Shown: positions 44,965 to 55,573, counted from the stretch's first letter. The stretch: DNA of 64,000 nucleotides from Lachnoanaerobaculum orale (GCF_003862485.1 NZ_RRCM01000001.1:1233365-1297364); one strand, 5' to 3'. Translations and numbers: made by a program. Notes: generated from the sequence alone by a model not told the origin.

Positions 44965-47900
44965 CTATCCCATCAAATCAAAAAACGATATCTGATTGCT
45001 CTCAGGCAGATCTCCCAGCAAGTTCAAACTGTCCAAGAGCTCACAGGTGCTCTTTCCTACCTTGGCTCTGGACATGAAATCATCCTTTGATATGAAAGGT
45101 CCCGCCTTTGTTGCATTTACTATGGATGTTGCGGCGGTCTCACCGAGTCCGTCAATACATGAAAGTGAAGGCATTATCTTGCCGTTATCCATTATTTGAA
45201 ACTTGGTAGGATGAACCTTGAAAAGGTCAATCTTTTCAAACTCAAAGCCTCTGGCATACATCTCCTGCACTATTCTCATATCACGCAAAGTATCGGCATC
45301 CTTAGCCGTAGGATCGGTTTTTTTCTTATATTCCGCTATATTGTATTCAAGCTTTTCCTTGCCCATACACATAAGCGAGTAGTTAAAGCCTGTAGCTCTG
45401 ATAGTATAATACGCCGTATAATATGCCAAAGGATAAAAAATCTTACAGTATGCTATTCGCCATGCCATCATAACATAGGCGGCGGCGTGAGCCTTAGGGA
45501 ACATATACTTAATCTTCTTACATGACCATATATACCAGTCAGGTACGCCATGTGCTTCCATATGTTCCACCCACTCATCGGTCAGTCCCTTACCCTTTCT
45601 GACACTCTCCATTATCTTAAAGGACTCTCCCTCATCAAGTCCCTTTTCAATAAGATAAATCATAATATCATCTCTGGTACAGATAGCGGTTCTGATGGTT
45701 GCCTTGCCCTCCAATATAAGAGTCTGTGCGTTTCCAAGCCAAACATCGGTACCATGTGCAAGTCCCGCTATTCGCACAAGATCTGACAGTCCTTCAGGCT
45801 TGGTATCAAGTAACATCTGCATAGCAAAGTCGGTACCAAACTCAGGAACGCCTAGTGCTCCAAGCGGACAGTCAAGAATATCCTTAGGCTCAATACCAAG
45901 TGCCTTGGTATTTTGGAAAAGGCTCATTGTCTCCTTTGAGTCAAGCGGAATATCCTTTACCGGGTCGATTCCTGTAAGGTCTTGAAGCATCCTTATCATA
46001 GTAGGATCCTGATGTCCAAGTATATCAAGTTTTAAAAGGTTGTGGTCAATAGCGTGGTAATCAAAATGAGTTGTAATAATATTTGTGGTCATATCGTTTG
46101 CAGGTCTTTGTACCGGAGTAAAGGTATATATCTCCTCACCGTGCGGCAATACTATAATACCTCCGGGATGCTGACCTGTTGTCCTTCTTACACCTTCACA
46201 GCCTGTAGCGAGTCTGTTTATCTCACATTTTCTCTTACTCTCATTCTTATCGTCAAAATAATGCTTTACATATCCGTAGGCGGTCTTATTTGCAAGTGTT
46301 CCAACCGTTCCGGCTCTGTAAGTATGCCCCTTACCGAAGATTACCTCAGTATAGGCGTGTGCATTCGGCTGATATTCTCCTGAGAAGTTAAGGTCGATAT
46401 CGGGCTCTTTATCTCCTTTAAATCCGAGGAAAGTCTCAAAAGGTATATCAAAGCCGTCTTTTTTAAGCTTCTTGCCGCATTTCGGACAGATTTTATCAGG
46501 CATATCACAACCTGCTCTTCCTGCAAAAGCTTTAACCTCAGGAGAATCAAAATCCACATATTTGCAGTCACAGTAATAATGTGCAGGAAGCGGATTTACC
46601 TCTGTAATTCCTGAGGTATATGCCGCAAAGGAAGAACCTACGGAACCTCTTGAACCTACCAGATAGCCGTCTTCATTACTCTTTTCCACAAGTTTTTTTG
46701 CTATAATGTACATAACGGCAAAACCGTTTGAGATAATTGAGTTCAGCTCTTTTTTCAGTCTGTCCTCAACTATTTTAGGCAGATTTTCACCATACTGTTC
46801 ATGCGCCTTTTTGTAGCAGGCATTGGTAAGATCCTCATCCGAGTTTTCAATAACAGGCGGGCATTTATCAGGTCTTACCGGAGATATAACCTCCACCATA
46901 TCCGCAATCATTCTTGTGTTTGTAACAACGACTTCATACGCTTTTTCACTGCCGAGGTACTCAAACTCATCAAGCATCTCTTTAGTTGTACGAAGATATA
47001 GAGGCGGCTGTGTATCCGCATCCTTATAGCCCTTGCCGTAGAAAATAATTCTTCTGTATATCTCATCTTCAGGATTTAAAAAATGCACATCACAGGTGGC
47101 AACAACAGGCTTTTCATATACATTTCCAAGCTCTACAATCCTTCTGTTGATATCCTGAAGATCTTCTATAGAATGAATATCATTTTGTTCATCTTCCAAA
47201 AGGAACATATTGTTGCCTATAGGCTGTATTTCAAGATAGTCATAGAATGATACTATTCTGTTCAATTCATCATCTGTAGCATCATCGAGGATTGCTTTAT
47301 AAACCTCTCCCTGTTCACAGGCACTGCCTATAATAAGTCCTTCTCTCATCTTTGCAAGAATTGACTTCGGAATTCTGGGTCTCTTGTTAAAATAATCTAT
47401 ATGTGAGAGTGAAATCAACTTATAAAGATTTATTCTGCCTATATCGTTTTTTGCAAGTATAATAACATGATTGTATTTGGTTTTCTTTACAATATCCGCA
47501 TTGGTCTCTCCTAAGCTTGCCACATCCGAAAGCTTGCTTAACCCCTTGTCTTTAAGCCTTTTTATAAACTCCACCCAAATCTGTGCTGTAGCCTCGGCAT
47601 CATTTACAGCTCTGTGGTGTCCTTCAAGTGAAATATTCAAAGCCTTACATACTGTATCAAGCTTGAATCTGTTAAGATCAGGCAAAAGAAGCCTTGCCAT
47701 TGCTACAGTATCTATAATGGACGGATTGTACTCTGTATTTATTCTCTTTGCATTTTCTCTGATAAATCCCGTATCAAATCCTGCATTGTGAGCCACTATA
47801 ATATAGTCTTCACAGAAGTCCAAAAACTTAGGTAAAACCTCTTCTATTACAGGTGCATTGACCACCATGGCGTCACTTATATGTGTAAGCTCCTCAATCC

Positions 47901-49407
47901 TGAAAGGTATGGGTCTTTTCGGATTGACAAATGTGGAAAATCTGTCCACTATCTCACCGTTTACCACCTTTACGGCACCTATCTCTGTAATGGCGTCATT
48001 TTTAGCTGAAAATCCGGTAGTCTCAATATCAAAAACTATAAATCCGTCATCCAAAGTCTTATCTGAAGGATTACTTACAAGCTCCTTTAAGTCGTCTACC
48101 AGATAACCTTCCACACCATATATAATCTTTGGCGGATTCTTAACATGACTTGCTTCCGTAAAAGCCTGTATATTTCCGTGGTCTGTAATGGCTATAGCGT
48201 CCATTCCCCAGTTCTTTGCCTGATTTATAATATCCGAAGCCGATGAAACACCGTCAAAATCACTCATTTTAGTGTGACAGTGAAGCTCCACCCTCTTTAT
48301 GGGTTCATTGTCTACACGAATATTATCTTCAAACTTCTCACACTTTTTGATGCCCTTTACAGATGATATGGTCAGCTCACTGTCAAACTTATCAACCAGT
48401 GCAAGTCCGTTTATCTTTACATAGTTTCCCTTTACTATGTTCTCTTTGATAACATCAAGTTGCTCACCGCGGACAAACATTTTTACATAAATAGAATCGC
48501 TGAAGTCTGTAATTGCAAAAATATAAAGTGTAGAGTCACTTCTTTCAAGATATCTTGAATCCACCTCTATTATCTTACCTCTTACAACGACCTCGCCTAT
48601 TTCACCTACCAGATCCGAAAGTTTTATAAAGTTATCGTCAAAATCCCTTCCGAATATGACATCAGGATTATTTGTCTTTTGATACTTAGGTGTAAAGCCT
48701 TTTTTATCAAATCCTTTTTTATTAAAGCTCTTTTTATCAAAGCTCTTATTACCTTGTTTTTTACCGGTTGAATCACTTTTGTTAGAGTCCTCTTTACCGG
48801 AATCTGTGCTTTCCCATGTCGTACTGCCACCGCCTACAAACTCGGTTGTATCTGTTTTTTTGGCTACAGTCCTTGTTGCAAACTCTATCTCTTCACTCTT
48901 TTCTTTAGCGGCGATGAACTTATGTCTAACTGTACAAAGTATTCCGCATCTTTCATTGAAGATTTTTTCAAGTATTCTTACAAGCTCATCTATAACGCTT
49001 TCATTTATCGGATTCTTTTCCACAGTCATATCCATATATGCGCCGTCAAAGCTTATAGTGGCGTTGTTTAGAATCAAATATTCCGATATCTTATAGTTTT
49101 TTATCTCAAGCAATATACTGTCCTTGTATGCGTCAAACAAATTTTTTGGAGTGTACTGACTTGAGAGTTTGAATTTTTCAAATATTTTTATTTTAATATT
49201 CTTTTTGGGAAACATAGTATCTTTTATAAGTGCTTCCAACTCCAGAATAGTTCTTTTCTCAATTATTCTTTCTGCAATGATATTTACCTTTATCAAAGTC
49301 ATATCACTGCTTGCAGTTACCTTTTCAACAGAAACAAAGTTTAAAAGCTCATCCATATGCGGTGCACATTCCAAACTTTGAAAAACATCTTTGAACTTTT
49401 TAACCAT
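44965..49407 (-). CDS. polC: DNA polymerase III PolC-type alpha subunit
   Basis: 1480 residues. Order: N-terminal domain (about 1-190), a variable Ser/Lys-rich linker (about 190-250), OB fold (about 265-360), split PHP domain (starting HCHTKMSDFDGVSSASD and AIAITDHGNI), inserted DEDD 3'-5' exonuclease (FIVFDIETTGF, HNAGFDTGFI, HRAVNDAEAT), zinc motif (CPKCGKKLKK), then the palm with DKEPDIDLNFSGEYQP, ending with a helix-hairpin-helix region. It is the main replicative polymerase of low-GC Firmicutes. The ATG is one base after the ispG stop. Confidence 0.98.
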   Translation of the reverse strand: MVKKFKDVFQSLECAPHMDELLNFVSVEKVTASSDMTLIKVNIIAERIIEKRTILELEALIKDTMFPKKNIKIKIFEKFKLSSQYTPKNLFDAYKDSILLEIKNYKISEYLILNNATISFDGAYMDMTVEKNPINESVIDELVRILEKIFNERCGILCTVRHKFIAAKEKSEEIEFATRTVAKKTDTTEFVGGGSTTWESTDSGKEDSNKSDSTGKKQGNKSFDKKSFNKKGFDKKGFTPKYQKTNNPDVIFGRDFDDNFIKLSDLVGEIGEVVVRGKIIEVDSRYLERSDSTLYIFAITDFSDSIYVKMFVRGEQLDVIKENIVKGNYVKINGLALVDKFDSELTISSVKGIKKCEKFEDNIRVDNEPIKRVELHCHTKMSDFDGVSSASDIINQAKNWGMDAIAITDHGNIQAFTEASHVKNPPKIIYGVEGYLVDDLKELVSNPSDKTLDDGFIVFDIETTGFSAKNDAITEIGAVKVVNGEIVDRFSTFVNPKRPIPFRIEELTHISDAMVVNAPVIEEVLPKFLDFCEDYIIVAHNAGFDTGFIRENAKRINTEYNPSIIDTVAMARLLLPDLNRFKLDTVCKALNISLEGHHRAVNDAEATAQIWVEFIKRLKDKGLSKLSDVASLGETNADIVKKTKYNHVIILAKNDIGRINLYKLISLSHIDYFNKRPRIPKSILAKMREGLIIGSACEQGEVYKAILDDATDDELNRIVSFYDYLEIQPIGNNMFLLEDEQNDIHSIEDLQDINRRIVELGNVYEKPVVATCDVHFLNPEDEIYRRIIFYGKGYKDADTQPPLYLRTTKEMLDEFEYLGSEKAYEVVVTNTRMIADMVEVISPVRPDKCPPVIENSDEDLTNACYKKAHEQYGENLPKIVEDRLKKELNSIISNGFAVMYIIAKKLVEKSNEDGYLVGSRGSVGSSFAAYTSGITEVNPLPAHYYCDCKYVDFDSPEVKAFAGRAGCDMPDKICPKCGKKLKKDGFDIPFETFLGFKGDKEPDIDLNFSGEYQPNAHAYTEVIFGKGHTYRAGTVGTLANKTAYGYVKHYFDDKNESKRKCEINRLATGCEGVRRTTGQHPGGIIVLPHGEEIYTFTPVQRPANDMTTNIITTHFDYHAIDHNLLKLDILGHQDPTMIRMLQDLTGIDPVKDIPLDSKETMSLFQNTKALGIEPKDILDCPLGALGVPEFGTDFAMQMLLDTKPEGLSDLVRIAGLAHGTDVWLGNAQTLILEGKATIRTAICTRDDIMIYLIEKGLDEGESFKIMESVRKGKGLTDEWVEHMEAHGVPDWYIWSCKKIKYMFPKAHAAAYVMMAWRIAYCKIFYPLAYYTAYYTIRATGFNYSLMCMGKEKLEYNIAEYKKKTDPTAKDADTLRDMRIVQEMYARGFEFEKIDLFKVHPTKFQIMDNGKIMPSLSCIDGLGETAATSIVNATKAGPFISKDDFMSRAKVGKSTCELLDSLNLLGDLPESNQISFFDLMG

Positions 49408-49408
49408 T

Positions 49409-50467
49409 CTATGCCTCTTTTGACAACATATCCAGTTCTTCTTTTAAAGCAGGCAAAAGCTCATCCTCAGGTAATTTCTTTACCACTCTACCCTTTTTTA
49501 TAAGCAAGCCCTCGCCTATACCGCCTGCAATTCCTATATCGGCTTCCTTAGCCTCTCCGGGTCCGTTCACAACACAGCCCATAACCGCAACTTTGATATT
49601 CAAATCATAGTTTTCAACCAGCTTTTCCACCTTTCCGGCAAGCCCTATAAGGTCAATATTGGTTCTGCCGCAAGTAGGACATGATACAACTTCAATACCG
49701 CCTTTTCTAAGCCCCAGATTGTTAAGGATAAGCTTTCCTGCAAAAATTTCTTCCACAGGGTCTCCGGTTAATGAAACTCTGATAGTGTCACCTATTCCCT
49801 GATATAAAATAATGCCAAGTCCGAGAGATGACTTTATCATACCCCTTTTTACGGTACCGGACTCCGTGATGCCTACATGAAGCGGATAATCAGTCTCTTT
49901 TGATATAAGCTCATGCGCCTTTACACACATCATTACATCTGAAGATTTGATACTTATAACCAGATTGTTGTAGTCCATATCCTCTATTATCTTTACCTTA
50001 TCAAGTGCGGACTCCACAATACCCCTTGCAGTCACACCGCCGTATTTTTCTATAAGATTTTTTTCGAGAGAGCCTGAATTTACACCCACTCTTATCGGAA
50101 GATTTCTTTCCTTACAGGCGTCTACAACCGCTTTTATTCTTTCACTGCTTCCTATATTTCCGGGATTTATCCTTATCTTGTCACAGCCCGACTTGATAGC
50201 CTCAAGTGCCAATCTGTAGTCAAAGTGTATATCAGCTACAAGCGGAATATGTATCTGTTTTTTAATCTCTGCTATTGCTTTTGCAGCCTCGCTGTTTGGT
50301 ACCGCAACTCTTATAATATCACAGCCTGCATCTTCAAGTCTTAATATCTGATCTACGGTAGCACCAACATCCTCAGTCTTTGTATTACACATTGACTGTA
50401 TCAGTATAGGATTACCCGCTCCTATTTTTTTATCTCCAATTTGTACTAATCTTGTTTTCTTTCTCAT
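49409..50467 (-). CDS. ispG: 4-hydroxy-3-methylbut-2-enyl diphosphate synthase
   Basis: 352 residues. It is the [4Fe-4S] enzyme of the MEP isoprenoid route. The TIM barrel N-terminus (IQSMCNTKTEDVGATV) and the cluster cysteines in SCPTCGRT and MGCVVNGPGEAKEADIGI are present. It overlaps rseP by four bases. Dxr of the same pathway is two genes upstream. Confidence 0.97.
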   Translation of the reverse strand: MRKKTRLVQIGDKKIGAGNPILIQSMCNTKTEDVGATVDQILRLEDAGCDIIRVAVPNSEAAKAIAEIKKQIHIPLVADIHFDYRLALEAIKSGCDKIRINPGNIGSSERIKAVVDACKERNLPIRVGVNSGSLEKNLIEKYGGVTARGIVESALDKVKIIEDMDYNNLVISIKSSDVMMCVKAHELISKETDYPLHVGITESGTVKRGMIKSSLGLGIILYQGIGDTIRVSLTGDPVEEIFAGKLILNNLGLRKGGIEVVSCPTCGRTNIDLIGLAGKVEKLVENYDLNIKVAVMGCVVNGPGEAKEADIGIAGGIGEGLLIKKGRVVKKLPEDELLPALKEELDMLSKEA

Positions 50468-51501
50468 AATATTATTCTTCTTATATCGTTAAACATTACA
50501 AAAACCATCAAAAGCATCAAAAACGCAAAACCTGCCAAATGTATATACCCTTCCACCTTTCTGTTTAAAGGTCTTCTGAAGATACCCTCCAAAAACAAAA
50601 AGATAAGTCTGCCTCCGTCAAGTGCCGGCAGCGGCAAAAGATTCATAACACCCAGATTGGCACTTAATAAAAGTACCATCTGTGAAAGTGATAATAAAAC
50701 CACAAATATGCCGTAAGGCTTTGACTCATTCACAGTGTTACCGATCATTGAAACAATACCTACAGGGCCGCTTATTTCATTTGCATTTGCCTTACCGTGA
50801 AGCAGGTACAAAAGTGAATCAACAGTTGTAGAAACCGTATACTTCACCTCAAGCAGCGAATACTTTAATACCTCAATGGGACTACTAAGTTTTTGATATC
50901 CCGAACTTTCAATACCTATCATATACTGAGAATATTTTTCATTGTATACAGGAGTTATTGAAATATTCTTCTCCTCATTTCCGTTTCTCTTGATACTAAG
51001 TGTGATGTCCTTTCCCTGATGTAAAAAAAGATATGTGGACAAATCTCTGTAAAAATCAACATGTCTGCCGTTTATTTTTTCTATAACATCTCCTTTTTGA
51101 AGCCCCGAACTTTGTGCAGGCAATCCGTCCATAAGTCCGCTTATAACAGGCTTATCTACACCTACATTTCCGACTATAAATATGGCAACAAAAAATGCCA
51201 ATATAAAGTTGAAAATCGGCCCTGCCGCCACGGTTGCGATCCTGCCGATAAGCGGGGCTGAGTTGAAACTTCCCGGCTCGTCCTCATCTTCATCCTCTCC
51301 GTACATCTGACATGAACCTCCAAGAGGCAAAAGTTTCAGTGAATACTTTGTCTCCTTTCCTTTGATTGAAAAGAGTCTCGGACCCATACCTACGGAAAAC
51401 TCAACCACTTTTACACCTGAGAGCTTGGCAAACAAAAAATGTCCAAACTCATGTATCAATACTATTACTCCAAAAATAATAAGCGCTATAACTATATTCA
51501 A
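50464..51501 (-). CDS. rseP: Site-2 intramembrane metalloprotease RseP
   Basis: 345 residues. HEFGH (residues 17-21) in the first helix is the zinc site, NLLPLPALDGGRL provides the third ligand near the C-terminus, and a PDZ domain lies between (about 125-195, with GLPAQSSGLQKGDVIEKING). There are four membrane helices. It cleaves anti-sigma factors and signal-peptide remnants. It overlaps dxr and ispG by four bases each. Confidence 0.96.
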   Translation of the reverse strand: MNIVIALIIFGVIVLIHEFGHFLFAKLSGVKVVEFSVGMGPRLFSIKGKETKYSLKLLPLGGSCQMYGEDEDEDEPGSFNSAPLIGRIATVAAGPIFNFILAFFVAIFIVGNVGVDKPVISGLMDGLPAQSSGLQKGDVIEKINGRHVDFYRDLSTYLFLHQGKDITLSIKRNGNEEKNISITPVYNEKYSQYMIGIESSGYQKLSSPIEVLKYSLLEVKYTVSTTVDSLLYLLHGKANANEISGPVGIVSMIGNTVNESKPYGIFVVLLSLSQMVLLLSANLGVMNLLPLPALDGGRLIFLFLEGIFRRPLNRKVEGYIHLAGFAFLMLLMVFVMFNDIRRIIL

Positions 51502-52637
51502 ATCTTTATCCTTTCCAGATACTCCTCAGTCCATTTTTTCAGTGAAAGAATATCAGAAATTGATGGATTTTTTGTGAACTCATGAGCATCCAATGCCTTA
51601 CCTATCAGATAAGGTATATCTGTAAATCGTATTTTCTTTTCCAAAAACTTTGCAACAGCCCACTCGTTAGCCGCATTCAAAACTGTAGGAGCACTTCCGC
51701 CTCTCTTGCCTGCAAGCATGGCAAGCTTAAGTCCTTCAAACACATCCAAATCCGGTTTTGAAAAGTTAAGTGTAGCCAGACTTGCAAAGTCAACCCTTTC
51801 ATCAGATATATATCTTCTTTCAGGATAAAACAGTGCATATGAAATAGGAAGTCTCATATCGGGAGTACCAAGTTGTGCAATGATACCGTTATCCATAAAC
51901 TCCACCATAGAGTGGATAATGGATTCTTTTTGAATTACCACCTCTATATCATCTATATCCACATCAAAAAGATGTGAGGCCTCTATTATCTCAAGCCCCT
52001 TATTGACCATTGTAGCCGAGTCAATGGTGATTTTTTTGCCCATGCTCCAATTCGGATGTTTCAGTGCATCCTCCAATGTGACTTTTTGTAAGTCTTCTTT
52101 AGTGTATCCTCTAAACGGACCGCCTGAAGCTGTAAGTAAAATCTTCTTTATAGGATTGTGCTTATCAAGGCACTGGAATATGGCACTGTGTTCCGAGTCC
52201 ACAGGATATATATTTATACCTGTCTTTTTTGCAAGCGGCATTATAATATGACCTGCACATACCAAAGTCTCTTTGTTTGCAAGTGCAATATCCTTTTTTG
52301 CATTTATTGCGGCAACGGTCGGCTCTATTCCGATCATTCCCACAACTGCGGTTACTACAATATCGGCTTCTTTTACGGTAGCCGCTTTTATAAGTCCTTC
52401 CATACCGAAGTACACCTTGGTATCGGTATCTTTTATCCTCTCACAAAGAAGTTTTGCGTCCGATTCTTCCCATATGGCAGCCACTCTCGGATGAAACTCT
52501 CTTATCTGCTTTTCAAGCAAATCTATATTTTTATGTGCGGTGAGCGCCTCCACTTTTACATCATTATTTAATCTTACTATATCAAGTGTCTGTGTTCCGA
52601 TGGATCCTGTAGATCCCAAAATAGATATTCTTTTCAT
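51498..52637 (-). CDS. dxr: 1-deoxy-D-xylulose 5-phosphate reductoisomerase
   Basis: 379 residues. The NADPH-binding ILGSTGSIGTQTLD and LANKETLVCAGHI, and the metal-binding PVDSEHSAIFQ and GKKITIDSATMVNKGLEIIEA blocks are all present. It is the second enzyme of the MEP pathway. It is four bases after cdsA. Confidence 0.98.
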   Translation of the reverse strand: MKRISILGSTGSIGTQTLDIVRLNNDVKVEALTAHKNIDLLEKQIREFHPRVAAIWEESDAKLLCERIKDTDTKVYFGMEGLIKAATVKEADIVVTAVVGMIGIEPTVAAINAKKDIALANKETLVCAGHIIMPLAKKTGINIYPVDSEHSAIFQCLDKHNPIKKILLTASGGPFRGYTKEDLQKVTLEDALKHPNWSMGKKITIDSATMVNKGLEIIEASHLFDVDIDDIEVVIQKESIIHSMVEFMDNGIIAQLGTPDMRLPISYALFYPERRYISDERVDFASLATLNFSKPDLDVFEGLKLAMLAGKRGGSAPTVLNAANEWAVAKFLEKKIRFTDIPYLIGKALDAHEFTKNPSISDILSLKKWTEEYLERIKI

Positions 52638-52641
52638 TATC

Positions 52642-53442
52642 TTATCCTAAAAAATATATTGCAAAAAAGACTGCAGGGGCTGTAAAAATCATACTGTCAA
52701 ATCTGTCAAGTATGCCGCCATGCCCCGGAATCAAATTTCCGTAGTCTTTTATATTGTGATTTCTCTTTATAGCCGAGGCAAGAGCATCTCCCACCTGTGA
52801 TATAACGGAACCGATACCGCATGAAACGGCACAGGTAAATGCAGGCGATCCTATATTTACAAAATGCTTGGACAAAATAAAGCCTACTATGCCTCCTATA
52901 AGAGCCGCACCCAATACTCCTCCTATGCTTCCCTCTACAGACTTTTTAGGGCTTAGTACAGGAGCTATCTTGTGTTTTCCTATAAGCGATCCAACTACAT
53001 AAGCACAGGTATCCGAGCCCCAGCTGGATATCAGTATAAGCCATGCCAGATATTTGCCGTCGGCATATGTTCTGGTATTGTATACATAAGAAAACAGTAC
53101 CGGAATATAAATCACTCCCATAAATACAAGTGATATCTCTTCAGTCTTATACTTCGGAAATGTAAAGACATATATCGCAAATATAATCATTAAAAATGCA
53201 ATTATTGAAAAGAAAATATATTGATTCAGCTTAAAATATACCAGGCAATAGTATACAAGTGAGTATATATATCCCAAATATGCAATATTTTTCTTATCCA
53301 AACCAAGAGCCCTGTAAAACTCAAAAAGACCTATGATTGAAACAAGCGCAGATAACACTGCAAGCGGAATACTTCCGATATAAAAAGCCGAAACGGCAAC
53401 TATCAAAAGGCCTATTCCGCTTATCAGTCTTTTAAAAAACAT
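52642..53442 (-). CDS. cdsA: Phosphatidate cytidylyltransferase
   Basis: 266 residues, polytopic membrane protein with about eight helices. The C-terminal signature SAIKRNHNIKDYGNLIPGHGGILDRFDS is diagnostic. It makes CDP-diacylglycerol. It starts at the uppS stop. Confidence 0.97.
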   Translation of the reverse strand: MFFKRLISGIGLLIVAVSAFYIGSIPLAVLSALVSIIGLFEFYRALGLDKKNIAYLGYIYSLVYYCLVYFKLNQYIFFSIIAFLMIIFAIYVFTFPKYKTEEISLVFMGVIYIPVLFSYVYNTRTYADGKYLAWLILISSWGSDTCAYVVGSLIGKHKIAPVLSPKKSVEGSIGGVLGAALIGGIVGFILSKHFVNIGSPAFTCAVSCGIGSVISQVGDALASAIKRNHNIKDYGNLIPGHGGILDRFDSMIFTAPAVFFAIYFLG

Positions 53443-54149
53443 TAACGACCTCCAAATCTCCTCTGCCTATGGCTATAGCTTTCTATAGCCTTTAAAAGCT
53501 CTTCCTTGTCAAAATCAGGCCACAGTGTATCTGTAATATAAAACTCACTGTAGGCTATCTGCCAAAGCAAAAAGTTCGACACTCTAAGTTCTCCGCTTGT
53601 TCTGATAAGCAAATCGGGGTCAGGCAAATTCTTTGTATCAAGATATGATGATATAAGTTCTTCACTGATATCGGACTTTGAAATCTTGCCCGATTCCACA
53701 TCATCTGCTATATTCTCCACAGCCCTTTTTATCTCATCTCTGCCGCCGTAGTTTATAGCAAAGGCAAAAACCATTCCCGTATTATTCTTTGTGGCTTCAA
53801 TAAGCTTTTTTATTCCCTTTCTTATATCGGGTTCAAATCTGCTCTCATCGCCTATCATCACCGCTTTTACATTATTCTTATTGGCAACATCAATAAGCTT
53901 GACCATATAGAATCTTAGAAGCTTCATAAGTGCACCCACTTCAAGCGCAGACCTCTTCCAATTCTCGGTGGAAAAGGCATATACTGTAAGGCACTCTACA
54001 CCCAGACGTACACAGTCTTCCACAGTTTTTTCAAGCGTCTCACATCCTGCTTTATGCCCCATTGCTCTTGGCAAATTTCTTCTTTCTGCCCATCTTCCGT
54101 TACCGTCAAGTATTATGGCGATGCTTTTTGGTATAACTAAGTTCTCCAT
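53442..54149 (-). CDS. uppS: Undecaprenyl diphosphate synthase
   Basis: 235 residues. Motifs IILDGNGRWAERRNLPRAMGHKAG, LTVYAFSTENWKR, FAINYGGRDEI and LIRTSGELRVSNFLLWQIAYSEFYI are complete. It makes the lipid carrier for cell-wall synthesis. A terminator-like hairpin stands between it and frr. Confidence 0.98.
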   Translation of the reverse strand: MENLVIPKSIAIILDGNGRWAERRNLPRAMGHKAGCETLEKTVEDCVRLGVECLTVYAFSTENWKRSALEVGALMKLLRFYMVKLIDVANKNNVKAVMIGDESRFEPDIRKGIKKLIEATKNNTGMVFAFAINYGGRDEIKRAVENIADDVESGKISKSDISEELISSYLDTKNLPDPDLLIRTSGELRVSNFLLWQIAYSEFYITDTLWPDFDKEELLKAIESYSHRQRRFGGR

Positions 54150-54178
54150 TGTACTCCATTCACTTTAAACTATAAAAC

Positions 54179-54202
54179 AAGAAGGTGGAAGCCCACCTTC
54201 TT
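54179..54202 (-). terminator. Hairpin between frr and uppS (partial terminator or attenuator)
   Basis: Minus-strand AAGAAGGTGG / CCACCTTCTT (10 bp, four-base loop) followed by GTTTTATAG. The T-run is short, so read-through into uppS is likely; it could lower expression of the downstream genes relative to pyrH-frr. Confidence 0.65.
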
Positions 54203-54244
54203 AAACTCTAGAAACCTATGTCCCTACTATATAAAGTCGGCTAA

Positions 54245-54799
54245 TTAAACTGTTAATATTTCCTTTGATTTGTCTTCAATAGCCTTATCTACTCTTTCAA
54301 TAGCCTTATCTGTGATCTTTTGTATTTTGTTTTCGCCGTCCTTTACATCATCCTCTGTAAAATCCCCGGCCTTCTCAAGCTTCTTTATGGCATCTATAGC
54401 GTCACGTCTGATATTTCTGACAGCCACCTTACATGCCTCGCCCTTTTTCTTTACATCCTTTACAAGCTCTTTTCTTCTCTCCTCTGTAAGCTCAGGGAAA
54501 ACAAGTCTGATACATGAGCCGTCATTTGTAGGATTGATACCGAGGTCCGACATATTTATAGCCTTCTCTATTTCCTTTAAAAGAGACTTCTCCCAAGGTG
54601 AAATCTGGATGATTCTAGGCTCAGGAACCGAAACATTACCTACCTGCTGAAGAGGTGTAGGTGTTCCGTAGTACTCCACCTTTATTCTGTCAAGTACATG
54701 AGGATTTGCTCTTCCGGCTCTTATGGAAGCATACTCCTCAAGCAAAACTTCGATAGACTTATTCATCTTCTCTTCAAACTTTTTGATACTCTCTTGCAT
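54245..54799 (-). CDS. frr: Ribosome recycling factor
   Basis: 184 residues. EYASIRAGRANPHVLDRIKVEYYG and VRLVFPELTEERRKELVK-like FPELTEERRKELVK are diagnostic. It splits post-termination ribosomes with EF-G. It follows pyrH by 41 bases. Confidence 0.98.
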   Translation of the reverse strand: MQESIKKFEEKMNKSIEVLLEEYASIRAGRANPHVLDRIKVEYYGTPTPLQQVGNVSVPEPRIIQISPWEKSLLKEIEKAINMSDLGINPTNDGSCIRLVFPELTEERRKELVKDVKKKGEACKVAVRNIRRDAIDAIKKLEKAGDFTEDDVKDGENKIQKITDKAIERVDKAIEDKSKEILTV

Positions 54800-54840
54800 A
54801 AATTCTCCTTAATATTATGTTTACTATGCATAAGCAAAGC

Positions 54841-55539
54841 TTACACTGTCACAACTGTTCCGTTTATTTTGCCTTCAAGTGCATTCTTTATTGAATTCTC
54901 TTCGTTCAAATCAAATACCGCAAGCGGCATCTTATGTTCAAGGCACATAACAGACGCCGTCAAATCCACTACGGCAAGTCTCTTGTCAATAACCTCTTGA
55001 ATAGTAAGCTTATCATACTTTTTGGCGTTAGGGTCAAGCTTAGGATCTGCATTATAAACTCCGTCTATAGACTTTGCCAAAAGTATCATATCCACATCCA
55101 TCTCGATAGCTCTAAGCACAATGCCTGTATCTGTAGAGAAATACGGATGTCCTGTACCGCCTCCAAAAAATACCACCTTGCCTTTTGAAAAGCTCTCATT
55201 TACCTTGTCCTTTGAGAAAAGCTCAGCCATATCTCCACAGGCAAATGCCGAGTATATAGCGGTATCTATTCCTTCAGAACGGAATATTTCAGACACATAG
55301 ATACAGTTCATAATAGTTGCAAGCATTCCGATCTGGTCAGCCTTTGTTCTGTCAATAGCTTCAGATGTTCTGCCTCTCCAGTAGTTACCTCCGCCGATTA
55401 CAATACCTATGTCACACCCCTCAGCCAGTGAAGGCTTTAACTGCCTTGCAATGTCTCTTACCTTTTCTTCATTGTAGCCGCCCTCAGGCTTTGCAAGGGC
55501 CTCGCCACTTAATTTCAACATTACTCTTTTATTTTGCAT
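54841..55539 (-). CDS. pyrH: UMP kinase
   Basis: 232 residues of the amino-acid kinase fold. LKLSGEAL at the N-terminus, IVIGGGNYWRG, GGTGHPYFSTDT and LLAKSIDGVYNADPK are the family motifs. It phosphorylates UMP. It is the first gene of the pyrH-to-polC operon and has its own promoter. Confidence 0.98.
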   Translation of the reverse strand: MQNKRVMLKLSGEALAKPEGGYNEEKVRDIARQLKPSLAEGCDIGIVIGGGNYWRGRTSEAIDRTKADQIGMLATIMNCIYVSEIFRSEGIDTAIYSAFACGDMAELFSKDKVNESFSKGKVVFFGGGTGHPYFSTDTGIVLRAIEMDVDMILLAKSIDGVYNADPKLDPNAKKYDKLTIQEVIDKRLAVVDLTASVMCLEHKMPLAVFDLNEENSIKNALEGKINGTVVTV

Positions 55540-55573
55540 AGATTCCTCTATCCTTTACTTGTAATATGTGTCA

